Positions 6,429-13,984 of a stretch of 17,599 bases of DNA are shown here, piece after piece. The translations under genes and the position numbers were made by a program. Numbering within the stretch: the stretch's first letter is position 1; each line of letters begins with the position of its first letter. The DNA is taken from positions 1 through 17,599 of the forward strand of contig JAEMPK010000103.1 of the NCBI GenBank assembly GCA_022759345.1. The letters run 5' to 3'. The stretch is from Pyrobaculum sp. (GTDB lineage Archaea; Thermoproteota; Thermoprotei; Thermoproteales; Thermoproteaceae). The notes beneath the pieces were generated by a model that saw nothing but the letters and a program-made list of their open reading frames with translations, was not told where the DNA came from and searched no databases.

Positions 6429-6941
6429 GTGCTCATCGCCTTAGACCTCGACGGGACGGTGTGGGACCACCTAGACATCTCCTCTCTCTACCCGCCCTTT
6501 AGACGAGTCGGCCCTTTCACAATAATAGACAGCCGCGGTTCAGCCGTCAACCTACGGCCACATGTACGAGACTTTCTGCTGTGGGCTAGAGAAAACGGAC
6601 ATATCCTCGCCACACTATCTTGGAACGACTTCGACGTGGCGTACCAAGCCCTTAAGACTTTCGAGATAGAGAGCTATTTTCACTACCTAGCCATTGAGCC
6701 GCACCCCCGCAAAGACAAAATGCTCTATAAACTCCTAAGGCAGATAAAAGAAGAAAAAGGCGTAGAGATCGAGCCTAAAGACATAGTCTACGTAGACGAC
6801 CGCGACATACATATAAAAGAAATACGAGAAAACATTGGTACTGTCCGATTTATCCAATTTGGAAAAGATGTGAAATGTTTTCTTGAGTTAGTAGAGCTCC
6901 TCAGCCCTTCACGGCGTAGCTTATCTTCTCGACAGCTTTAA
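6429..6941 (+). CDS. HAD-superfamily phosphatase, MDP-1-like
   Basis: A 170-residue HAD hydrolase resembling magnesium-dependent phosphatase-1 (HAD subfamily III). Motif I is LDLDGTVW with nucleophile Asp6 and acid/base Asp8. Motif II is ATLSWND with Ser64. A Lys at about 95-97 is the likely motif III residue, and YVDDRD with Asp123-Asp124 is motif IV. NLRPHVRDFLLWARENGH before motif II matches the MDP-1 layout. The substrate may be a phosphoprotein, glycated protein or small sugar phosphate; it cannot be told. GTG 6429 starts immediately before the first beta strand and sits about 24 nt after the TATA palindrome; the ATG two bases earlier is out of frame. The last 41 bp overlap the convergent binding-protein gene, and the C-terminal SPSRRSLSSRQL looks like tail coded by that overlap. 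Confidence 0.82.
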   Translation: MLIALDLDGTVWDHLDISSLYPPFRRVGPFTIIDSRGSAVNLRPHVRDFLLWARENGHILATLSWNDFDVAYQALKTFEIESYFHYLAIEPHPRKDKMLYKLLRQIKEEKGVEIEPKDIVYVDDRDIHIKEIRENIGTVRFIQFGKDVKCFLELVELLSPSRRSLSSRQL

Positions 6942-8070
6942 TCATCTCCTCGGTGTAGTTGAGGTAAATTAATTTCGCCTCGGGAGGTGGGAAAACCGTA
7001 GGGTCATGCAGAATGTCTGGGCTTAGGTACTTCTCCAACAATTGTATCTTCAGCGGGGTGGGGTAGTAGGAGGCCTTCACGATGCGGGCTGAGTTCTCCG
7101 GCCTCAAGAGGAAGTCTATGAAGAGGTACGCCGCCTCTACGTTCTTGGCGTCGCGTGGAATCACCATGAAATCCACCCATCTGTGGGTCATGGGCTTGGG
7201 CAAGACGTATTCAAACTTGTCGGCGTTTGCCTCCCCTGCGTTTTTTATAAACTCGTCCCGGGCCGTGGCGGCGTCGCCGGACCAGATCTGCGACGTCCAA
7301 AGCTCGCCAGCCGCGAGGGCGGGCACTATCTGGCTAATCCCCAGGTACCCCCTGATGTACTCCTTCTGCCTCTTGAGCAAGTCGATTATCTTATTGACGG
7401 ATGCGTCGCTCCAGTCGTCGGGATCTATGCCCATCGCGTATTTAGCCGCCATCACGGGCTCGATAAACTCCTCCAACATGGCCACCTTGCCCCTCATCTT
7501 CTCCAAAATGCCGAAGTCGAAGAGGTCGCCCCAGCTGTCCAGCCTCTTGCCCACCTCGGCCTTCATGGCGTAGTAGTTGACCGCGAAGCCTGTGGTGCCG
7601 AAGGCGTAGGGGATGGAGTAGTGAAGCCCCGCGTCGTTGGGGTTGTTGAAAAAGACCGGGTCTAAGTTGCCGATGTTAGACAGCTTGCCGTGGTCTATCT
7701 TCTGCACGTAGCCCTTCGTTATTACGTCCTTGAGGTACGTGTCCGGCACCACGATGAGGTCGTAGCCGCCGCCGCCTCTCAAAAGCGCCGCGTAGGCCTC
7801 CTCGCCGCTTTCATACTCCTGGTAGATCACCTTAATGCCGTATTCCTTCTCGAATTCAGGCAGAAGATCTTTGTCGATGTAATAGGAGTAGTTATATACG
7901 GCCAGCGTTCCGCCTTTCGTGGTGGTTTGCGGAGGGGTCGCGGCGGTGCTCCCAGCCGTCGTTGTCGTTGCCGTGGCGCCTTCTCTCCTGAAGAGTAAAA
8001 GCCCGCCGCCAACTGCCGTCAACACAGCGGCCGCCCCTATCGCCGCAAGCAGTTGCCTTCTGGTGACCAT
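6901..8070 (-). CDS. PotD/PotF-like extracytoplasmic substrate-binding protein with Tat-type signal
   Basis: Periplasmic-type solute-binding protein of the spermidine/putrescine class (389 residues). From ATG 8070 the N-terminus reads VTRRQLLAAIGAAA, a twin-arginine-like signal with a hydrophobic core to about residue 27, then a Thr/Ala/Gly-rich linker (about 30-53) of the kind that tethers archaeal binding proteins. The mature part has LAVYNYSYYIDKDLLPEFEKE, YESGEEAYAALL, YDLIVVPDTYLKDV, YSIPYAFGTTGFAVNY and WSGDAATA, all typical of PotD-like proteins. There is no lipobox Cys. A TTG at 8088 would give six more residues, but the TATA box at 8092-8099 places transcription start at about 8070. 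No permease or ATPase genes are adjacent, so its transporter is elsewhere or absent. Polyamine specificity is likely but unproven. Confidence 0.88.
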   Translation of the reverse strand: MVTRRQLLAAIGAAAVLTAVGGGLLLFRREGATATTTTAGSTAATPPQTTTKGGTLAVYNYSYYIDKDLLPEFEKEYGIKVIYQEYESGEEAYAALLRGGGGYDLIVVPDTYLKDVITKGYVQKIDHGKLSNIGNLDPVFFNNPNDAGLHYSIPYAFGTTGFAVNYYAMKAEVGKRLDSWGDLFDFGILEKMRGKVAMLEEFIEPVMAAKYAMGIDPDDWSDASVNKIIDLLKRQKEYIRGYLGISQIVPALAAGELWTSQIWSGDAATARDEFIKNAGEANADKFEYVLPKPMTHRWVDFMVIPRDAKNVEAAYLFIDFLLRPENSARIVKASYYPTPLKIQLLEKYLSPDILHDPTVFPPPEAKLIYLNYTEEMIKAVEKISYAVKG

Positions 8071-8091
8071 CACCGTCTCTAACCCCAAGCC

Positions 8092-8099
8092 TATTTAAG
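8092..8099 (-). promoter_or_regulatory. TATA box of PotD-like gene
   Basis: CTTAAATA on the minus strand, about 25 nt before ATG 8070. It supports the short N-terminus and a leaderless mRNA. The rest of the 8071-8155 gap holds a pyrimidine-rich run (CCTTCTTTCTCC on the plus strand) but no gene. Confidence 0.7.
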
Positions 8100-8155
8100 A
8101 ATTACCGAGCCCCACCAGTGGCCTTCTTTCTCCACGTGGTTTTAGCCAGCCGTCT

Positions 8156-8833
8156 TCAAGAGATGCCCCGCTTTATGAACGTCTCGTAGAACCGCCGTAC
8201 GCCGCTAGCTACCGCCTTGGCCACGCGAATCGGCTCAGGCCACTTCCCAAACTTCATGCACACCTCCGCCGCTCTCCCCGCGTCTACGGGGTCGAGCCCC
8301 CAGGCCCTTATGTATATCTTATAGCCCGTCTTCGTGTAGTAGGGGATCGGGGGCCCCAGCTTCCTCAACGCCTCGAGCCTAGCTTCCCAGTCTGGGAAGA
8401 GCTTCTTCACGGCGTCTTCTACGTGCCCCTCAGGCTCTTCAAAGACGTAGCACGCAACAGGCTTGCCGCCGCGGCGCCAGAGGACTTCGCCGTCTATCCA
8501 GTTGTAGAAGGACACCACGCAGCCGTCCAGCATCACCATGGCCACATCTGGTCTCAGCAGGGCGTTTAATATCCGCAGTGCGGCGTCGGTGCCGTCCACG
8601 CCGCCTACAGTGGCCACGTCGAAGGCGAACTCCTCCACCGCCCCGTCCCTCCTCGCCAGGACCCCCGCGTAGACTGAATACTTGTCGTCTAGCCTGAAGC
8701 TCTCGGCTATGGCGACCACCTTGAAATTTTTCTGGAGAAAGCTCGGCGTAGAGCCAGACGGGCTCCTCTTCTGCCGCACCAGCGAGACCCAGCTTGGCGC
8801 ATTCCCCGAAACGTCCCCGACGTGAGAAGACAC
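8156..8833 (-). CDS. DUF99 (UPF0215) family protein
   Basis: An archaeal DUF99 protein, a family with an endonuclease V-like (RNase H) fold but no established activity that I can cite. Visible family features: KVVAIAESFRLDDKYSVYAGVLARRDG at the first strands, VDGTDAALRILNALL, then VAMVMLDGCVVSFYNWIDGE, which corresponds to the conserved Gx(S/A)FN-D segment, and a C-terminal stretch with PVACYVFEEPEG and YYTKTGYKIYIRAWGLDP. The frame is open to ATG 8920, but a TATA box at 8853-8861 lies inside that extension and points to GTG 8833, giving 225 residues. Even so, about 35 residues rich in Ser/Gly precede the conserved fold, longer than usual. Divergent from the HypE-like gene across a 319-bp gap. 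Confidence 0.78.
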   Translation of the reverse strand: MSSHVGDVSGNAPSWVSLVRQKRSPSGSTPSFLQKNFKVVAIAESFRLDDKYSVYAGVLARRDGAVEEFAFDVATVGGVDGTDAALRILNALLRPDVAMVMLDGCVVSFYNWIDGEVLWRRGGKPVACYVFEEPEGHVEDAVKKLFPDWEARLEALRKLGPPIPYYTKTGYKIYIRAWGLDPVDAGRAAEVCMKFGKWPEPIRVAKAVASGVRRFYETFIKRGIS

Positions 8834-9152
8834 CTCTTTCCACGCGCCGTGGCTTAAAAAGATTGACTTGCGGCGACTGGGCGAAAGGCGCAACTGAACC
8901 CGCTGATTAAGGCCCGGCATGTTCTCAACTATCCATAGTCCTTAAACGCCGCTCTGAGACTGTATGCAAAAACTTGTAGCGAACAGAAACACAGAAAGGG
9001 CATCGTAATCAGCCGCAACGGCCCCTCGCCAAGAACCCCTTACTTGCATATTAGAGAACTTGCGCCTCAATTCGCGCCTCTGCAAGTCCCGCATCGTCTA
9101 GCTTATCAGCCGCTGGAGTCAACCATTTAACTAAGGAAGAAACCCGTCGTTG
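8834..9152. other. 319-bp divergent intergenic region
   Basis: Holds the DUF99 promoter (CTTTTTAAG on the minus strand, 8853-8861, about 24 nt before GTG 8833) and the HypE-like promoter (CATTTAAC, 9124-9131, about 25 nt before ATG 9153). Between them are two short inverted repeats: ACTAT-CC-ATAGT (8928-8939) and ACTTGC / GCAAGT (9058-9063 and 9082-9087) around two copies of CGCGCCT-like sequence. I see no tRNA, C/D box pair or convincing small ORF. It is unusually long for this compact window. Confidence 0.5.
9124..9131 (+). promoter_or_regulatory. TATA-like box of HypE-like gene
   Basis: CATTTAAC, centred about 25 nt before ATG 9153; no Shine-Dalgarno site at standard distance. Leaderless start inferred. 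Confidence 0.55.
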
Positions 9153-10133
9153 ATGAAAGTAGGCAAGGTGCCGCCTCAAGTCTTAAGCCGCCTCGTGTGG
9201 AGCAGGCGAGGCGCTCCCAGGCAGGAGGTGGTGGTGGGGCCTGCGCTTGGCGAAGACGCCGCGGTGATAAACCTCGGAGACCGCTACATGGCAGTTCACA
9301 CAGACCCCATCTCAGGTTCAGTAAAGTTGCTGGGGTTTTTGGCAGTTTACGTGCCCACCAACGACGTGGCTGTCCGGGGGATAGAGCCCATGTGGCTCTC
9401 AGTGGCGATCTTCCTGCCGCCCGGCGCCGGGGAGGAGGTCTTAGATGCTGTGACTAGTCAGATAGACTTGGCCGCTAGGGAGCTGGGCGTCGCGGTGGTG
9501 GGCGGCCACACGGAGGTCACCACCGCCGTGACTAGGCCTCTGGTGGTCGCCACCGCCATGGGGGTGGGGCGGCGCTACGTCACCACCTCGGGCGCGAGAC
9601 CCGGCGACTACGTCGTGATGACCAAGTCGGCGGGGCAGGAGGCGGCCTCTATCCTCGCCACAGATTTTGAAGAGGAGGCCTTGAGGAGAGGCGTGGATAA
9701 GGCCGCCGTGGAGAGAGCAAAGGAGTTCATAAAGTCGATTTCGGTGGCTAAAGAGGCTCTGGCTCTGGCGGACATAGCCACCGCCATGCACGACCCCACC
9801 GAGGGCGGCGTTGCGAACGGACTTGCGGAAATCGCCTACGCCTCGGGCGTCTCCATCGTGGTAGACCCCCAAAAGGTCGTCGTGTATCCAGAGGTCGAGG
9901 TCTTGTGCAGAGCCTTCGGCATAGACCCCCTCGAGACCTTGAGCTCAGGCGTGCTTCTAGCCACCGTGCCGCCCAGCCGCCTGCCCGACGCCGAGGAGAG
10001 GCTGCGAAAACTCCACGTCCCCTACTCCGTGATAGGGAGAGTGGTTCCACGCGCCGACTTTCTGGTGAAGATCGGCGAAAAGATGTACGACAAGCCTTAC
10101 GTGGAGGATAAGCTGTTTCTACTTTTTGCTTAG
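9153..10133 (+). CDS. HypE-like AIR synthase-related protein
   Basis: An ATP-binding protein of the PurM/HypE/SelD/ThiL superfamily. Motifs: GPALGEDAAVI near residues 29-39, VHTDPISG at 48-55, VPTNDVAVRGIEP at 67-79, VVGGHTEVTT at 115-124 and MHDPTEGGVANGLAEIAYASG in the C-terminal domain; GIDPLETLSSG follows. These fit HypE-like proteins more closely than ThiL. However, real HypE ends in a conserved PRIC-type Cys that receives the carbamoyl/cyano group; this protein ends in KLFLLFA with no cysteine, so it should not perform HypE's thiocyanate chemistry. It may be an archaeal paralogue with another ATP-dependent role. A TTG at 9150 is in frame one codon earlier. The 3' end overlaps the convergent ligase gene by 15 bp. 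Confidence 0.75.
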   Translation: MKVGKVPPQVLSRLVWSRRGAPRQEVVVGPALGEDAAVINLGDRYMAVHTDPISGSVKLLGFLAVYVPTNDVAVRGIEPMWLSVAIFLPPGAGEEVLDAVTSQIDLAARELGVAVVGGHTEVTTAVTRPLVVATAMGVGRRYVTTSGARPGDYVVMTKSAGQEAASILATDFEEEALRRGVDKAAVERAKEFIKSISVAKEALALADIATAMHDPTEGGVANGLAEIAYASGVSIVVDPQKVVVYPEVEVLCRAFGIDPLETLSSGVLLATVPPSRLPDAEERLRKLHVPYSVIGRVVPRADFLVKIGEKMYDKPYVEDKLFLLFA

Positions 10134-10913
10134 GTCTCTCAACAGCTCGATGATGTGACCCGCCACATCTACGCCCGTGGTTCTGGCGAGGGCTTTGAAC
10201 TCAGGTATTCCGTTTACCTCGTTTACGTACAGCCGGTCGCCGATTAACACATCTACGCCGGCGTAGAGCGCCCCCACGGCCTCAGCCGCCTTGACTGCGA
10301 GCTCCTCAAGTTCTTTGTCCACAGGCTGGGGCAACGTCTTGCCGCCCCGCGCCGCGTTGCTCCGCCAGTCCCCCTCGGGGGGTATCCTCCGCATGGCCGC
10401 CACGGCCCTTCCCCCCACCACGAATACTCTGATGTCCTCCCCAGTCCCCACCATCTCCTGGAGCATCAAGACGTCGCCCTCCGCCGACTTTAAGATGAGC
10501 TTGAGCTCGTCGGGGGTGGAGACGAGCGCCACCTTCCTCCCCCAGCTGCCGCTCACAGTCTTCACGATGGCCCTCCCTCCGAGCTCTATGTCGGCCTCGC
10601 CGAAGAGGACAGACGTCTTGGGCACGGGCAGTCCGGCGCCTTTCAGCTTGGCGTGCGTCACGGCTTTGTTCCAGCTCACGGCTAGGGCGCAGGAGGAGTT
10701 CACCGCCACCCCGCCGCTGGCCTCGACTATGGCGGCGGCGATCACGCCCTTGTTGTGGCTGAGGGTACGTATCAAATAGACGTCGGGTCGCCACGCCTCT
10801 ACCTCCACCGCGTCGCCGACTCTCACCAGCTCCAGCCTCACGCCTAGCCGCTCAGCCGCTTTGATAAGCATCTTCTCCTCTTCTTTCAAGACGTCGTAGA
10901 TCAGCGCTACCAT
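10119..10913 (-). CDS. lysX: LysX/ArgX-type ATP-grasp ligase (glutamate/alpha-aminoadipate-LysW ligase)
   Basis: ATP-grasp ligase of the LysX/ArgX/RimK family, which attaches alpha-aminoadipate or glutamate to the carrier LysW to begin lysine or arginine/ornithine synthesis. The 264 residues show LKEEEKMLIKAA at 9-20, INS-like VNSSCALAVSWNKAVTHAKL at 71-90, GLPVPKT at 94-100, KTVSGSWGRKVAL at 118-130, GEDIRVFVVGG at 158-168, DWRSNAARGG at 182-191 and NEVNGIPEFK at 231-240. The frame extends far upstream, but ATG 10913 matches family starts and overlaps the carB stop (7 nt), with GAGG just before it. It is the third gene after carA-carB. The NGI motif at the specificity loop and the carAB link favour ArgX-like glutamate use (inference); bifunctional use is possible. 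Confidence 0.85.
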   Translation of the reverse strand: MVALIYDVLKEEEKMLIKAAERLGVRLELVRVGDAVEVEAWRPDVYLIRTLSHNKGVIAAAIVEASGGVAVNSSCALAVSWNKAVTHAKLKGAGLPVPKTSVLFGEADIELGGRAIVKTVSGSWGRKVALVSTPDELKLILKSAEGDVLMLQEMVGTGEDIRVFVVGGRAVAAMRRIPPEGDWRSNAARGGKTLPQPVDKELEELAVKAAEAVGALYAGVDVLIGDRLYVNEVNGIPEFKALARTTGVDVAGHIIELLRDLSKK

Positions 10914-13900
10914 GGCGACGCCTCTAGTCTTCCGTTGTTGTAGTACCACAGGAAGGCCTTGGCGAGTTCGAGGGCGAGAGTTGAGTCTAAGACCAGCGGC
11001 GTGTTGGTATCTGCGGCAAGCCTCCGGATGTGGAAATCCGCATGGGGGGTGTCGCCCCCCGTTATGACTATGTCTATCTTCCTCCACCTCAACATGTCCA
11101 CAACCCTCTCGCCGAGGTCCTCCGGGGAGTATACCTCAAGCCGCGTGGACAACAGAGAGGCCACTTGAGATATGAGCTCCAGATGCCGTCTGTCGTAGGT
11201 GTAGACCAGCGCGTTTCTTGTAGGTATTCTGTTGGGCGTCGCGGAGAGCCAGCTCTTTAAGAGGGCCTCCTCAAAGATGGAGCCGTTGGACGCGACCTCG
11301 CCTGTGCTGTACATGACGGGGCCCAGCCTTGGGTAGGCGCCTCTCAGCCGGGCCCAGGAGAACTGTGGCGACTTCACCCACCACCTGCTAGGCCTCAGCG
11401 TCACCACTTCTTCGTCTATGGCGAGGCGGCCGTTGACCAAGACGTCTGCAGTAAGCGACATGTAGTTCATGCCGGTGGCCTTGCTTACCAGAGGCATGGA
11501 GCGGCTCACCCTGAGGTTGGCCTCTATTACGTAGACGTCGTCTTGCACTATGAACTGGACGTTGAGCGGCCCCTTCACCTCCAGCTCAGCCGCGATTCTG
11601 TACGTGGCGTCTACCATCTTCTTCACGGCCCACTCCTCCAGCCGCCTAGGCGGCAGGACCATGGTAGAGTCTCCAGAGTGGACCCCGGGCGGCTCCACGT
11701 GTTCGATGGGGGTGGCCACAAGCCTCACGCCGTCGGACACGGCGTCTACCTCCGCCTCTATGCCCCTGGGCATGAATTTAGAGACCACCACCGGATACTC
11801 GCCGCTGACCTTCGCCGCCTTGGTGAGGAAGCGAGCAAGCTCCTCTCCGCTGTAGGCAACTGCCATATATGTGCCGCCCAGCACGTAGCTGGGTCTCACC
11901 AAGACGGGGTAGCCCAGGTCCTCGGCCAGTTTGACGGCCTCCTCAATAGACTTGGCGACGAACCACGGCGGCTGTTTTATCCCAAGCCTCTCGAGCAGAG
12001 CCGAAAACTTGCTCCTGTCCTCAGCAACGTCGATGGAGCTGGGCCGCGTGCCGCCTAGCCTCACCCCCGCCGCCTCAAGCTCTTTATAAAGCCGCTGGCC
12101 GAGCTGGCCGCCGGCGTAGAGGACGACTGTCAACGCGCCGCCCTCCTTCTCCACTATGTCTAGAATCCTCTCTTTGGAGATCTCGTCGAAGTAGAGCTTA
12201 TCCACCACGTCCCAGTCGGTGGAGACGGTCTCAGGGTTGTAGTTTAAGATGGCCACCCTGAACCCTCTGTTGCGGAGCTCCTGCGCCAGATTCACCGTGG
12301 ACCAGTCGAACTCCACGCTGACGCCGATCCTAAAGACGCCGGCGCCCACCACCAAGAAATCTGCCGGCGCAGTGTCGTCGTCGTAGACGCCGCCGTAGGT
12401 GAGGTAGAGGTAGTTAGTCTCCGCGGGCCACTCCCCCGCCAAGGTGTCTATCTTCTTGACCACAGGACGCCTCCGCATCCGCCGCACCTCCTCCTCTCCC
12501 ACGCCCAGCGCCTCTGCGATTTGACGGTCCGAGAAGCCGAGCAACTTAAGCTCCTCCAAGTCGTAAACCCCCCTCTCCAGCGACTTGTACGCCTCGACGA
12601 CCCGCTGTATGGCGCGGAGGAAGAACCGATCCACCTTCACGTATTGATAAACCTCGTCGACGGAGACGCCTAGGTACATGGCCTTGGCGGCGCATATCGG
12701 CCAGTAGGGCCGGTACTCCCTCAGACACCTCTCCGCCTCCTCCCGCGTAAGCTCTTTAAACATTCTTCCGCCGACGAGGCCGGGCTCGCCGATGTCTATC
12801 ATCCGCACCGCCTTCTGCCAAGCCTCCTCGAGAGTCCTCCCGACGGCCATGGCCTCGCCTATGGACATCATCTCCGGCCCGAGGCCCTCCGACACGCCGA
12901 ATCTGTCGTTCTCCCAACGCGGGTGCTTCACGACTATGTAGTCCAGCGCAGGCTCAAAGGCGGCCACGGTGCGCTTAGTCACTTGGTTGAGCACCTCGTC
13001 TAGGCGGTACCCAAGCGCCAGCTTGGCCGCGACGTAGGCCAGGGGGTAGCCTGAGGCCTTGGAGGCGAGGGCGCTGGAGCGGGACATGCGCGGGTTAGTC
13101 TCTATGGCGTATTGCTCCGGCCCGGCGAAGTTGACGGCGACTTGCACGTTGCCTTCGCCCACCAGCTCGATCGCCCGCGCCACGCCGATTGAGATGTTCC
13201 GGGCCTTTTGATACTCCTCGTCGGTCAAAGTCAGGCAGGGGGCCACCACGATGGAGTCGCCGGTGTGTACCCCCATGGGGTCGACGTTTTCCATACACAC
13301 CACAGCCGCCACGTTGTCGTAGGCGTCTCTAACCACCTCGAACTCGACCTCCTTCCACCCCTCCAAGTACTTCTCCACAAGTACCTCGCCGATGGCGGAC
13401 TGGGCAAAGGCCTTGTAGATCCTCGCCTTCAGGTCGGCCTCGCTCCTCGCCACAAAGGCCCCCGCGCCCCCCAGGTTGAAGCTCACCCTAACCACCACGG
13501 GGTAGCCTATGGAGCGGGCAAAGTCCAAGGCCTCCTCAGGCGACCTCGCGGCGGTGCTCGGCGGAGTGGGGATCCCCGCCTCCTTCATAGCCCTCTGGAA
13601 GAGGTCGCGGGAGAGCGCGCGCTTGATGCCTCTCACCGGCGTCCCAAGCACCTTCACGCCGTATTTGTCAAACACGCCGGAGTCGTGGAGGTCAACACAG
13701 GCGGAAAGCGCAGTCTGGCCGCCGAAACCGCAGGCAACTGCGTCCGGCCTCTCCCTCTCCACAACCTCCACAAGGAACTGTCTCTGCAACGGCACGAAAT
13801 ACACCTTGTCGGCGAGGAGCTTAGAGGTCTGAATAGTGGCTATGTTGGGGTTGACAAGGACTGTCTCGATGCCCTCTTCTTTAAAGGCCTTAAGCGCCTG

Positions 13901-13984
13901 GGAACCTGAGTAGTCGAACTCCGCCGCCTCAGCCACCTTGATGGCGCCGGAGCCTATCACCAAGACCTTTCTAACGTCCGGCAT
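10907..13984 (-). CDS. carB: Carbamoyl-phosphate synthase large subunit
   Basis: Makes carbamoyl phosphate from bicarbonate, two ATP and ammonia channelled from CarA, for arginine and pyrimidines. At 1025 residues it is somewhat shorter than the E. coli protein (about 1073). Two duplicated ATP-grasp halves are clear: the first with EFDYSGSQA, GFGGQTALS, ETNPRMSRSSALASKASGYPLA and LDYIVVKHPRW; the second with SVEFDWSTVNLAQ, YAGGQLGQRLYK and EANLRVSRSMPLVSKATGMNY. The oligomerisation section lies between, and a compact MGS-like allosteric domain (about residues 922-1010: NALVYTYD, IDIVITGGDTPHADFHIRR, PLVLDSTLALELAKAF) ends the protein. The usual first motif GSGPIVIGQACEFDYSG is altered to GSGAIKVAEAAEFDYSG. 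It starts at ATG 13984, overlapping carA by 14 nt, and precedes the ligase in one operon. Confidence 0.96.
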   Translation of the reverse strand: MPDVRKVLVIGSGAIKVAEAAEFDYSGSQALKAFKEEGIETVLVNPNIATIQTSKLLADKVYFVPLQRQFLVEVVERERPDAVACGFGGQTALSACVDLHDSGVFDKYGVKVLGTPVRGIKRALSRDLFQRAMKEAGIPTPPSTAARSPEEALDFARSIGYPVVVRVSFNLGGAGAFVARSEADLKARIYKAFAQSAIGEVLVEKYLEGWKEVEFEVVRDAYDNVAAVVCMENVDPMGVHTGDSIVVAPCLTLTDEEYQKARNISIGVARAIELVGEGNVQVAVNFAGPEQYAIETNPRMSRSSALASKASGYPLAYVAAKLALGYRLDEVLNQVTKRTVAAFEPALDYIVVKHPRWENDRFGVSEGLGPEMMSIGEAMAVGRTLEEAWQKAVRMIDIGEPGLVGGRMFKELTREEAERCLREYRPYWPICAAKAMYLGVSVDEVYQYVKVDRFFLRAIQRVVEAYKSLERGVYDLEELKLLGFSDRQIAEALGVGEEEVRRMRRRPVVKKIDTLAGEWPAETNYLYLTYGGVYDDDTAPADFLVVGAGVFRIGVSVEFDWSTVNLAQELRNRGFRVAILNYNPETVSTDWDVVDKLYFDEISKERILDIVEKEGGALTVVLYAGGQLGQRLYKELEAAGVRLGGTRPSSIDVAEDRSKFSALLERLGIKQPPWFVAKSIEEAVKLAEDLGYPVLVRPSYVLGGTYMAVAYSGEELARFLTKAAKVSGEYPVVVSKFMPRGIEAEVDAVSDGVRLVATPIEHVEPPGVHSGDSTMVLPPRRLEEWAVKKMVDATYRIAAELEVKGPLNVQFIVQDDVYVIEANLRVSRSMPLVSKATGMNYMSLTADVLVNGRLAIDEEVVTLRPSRWWVKSPQFSWARLRGAYPRLGPVMYSTGEVASNGSIFEEALLKSWLSATPNRIPTRNALVYTYDRRHLELISQVASLLSTRLEVYSPEDLGERVVDMLRWRKIDIVITGGDTPHADFHIRRLAADTNTPLVLDSTLALELAKAFLWYYNNGRLEASPW

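Noticed and set aside
8834..8920. 29-residue upstream extension of the DUF99 frame
   Set aside because: A good TATA box lies inside it and the extension has no family similarity; GTG 8833 fits leaderless spacing.
9148..9160. TTGATGA resembling a C box at the HypE-like start
   Set aside because: No D box within 40-60 nt; the string is explained by the TTG-ATG start codons.
10914..11087. 58-residue N-terminal extension of the ligase frame
   Set aside because: It is carB coding sequence in another frame; ATG 10913 matches the family start and follows a GAGG element.
13208..13909. 233-residue plus-strand frame opposite carB
   Set aside because: His/Gly/Leu-rich shadow of a clearly identified gene on the other strand.
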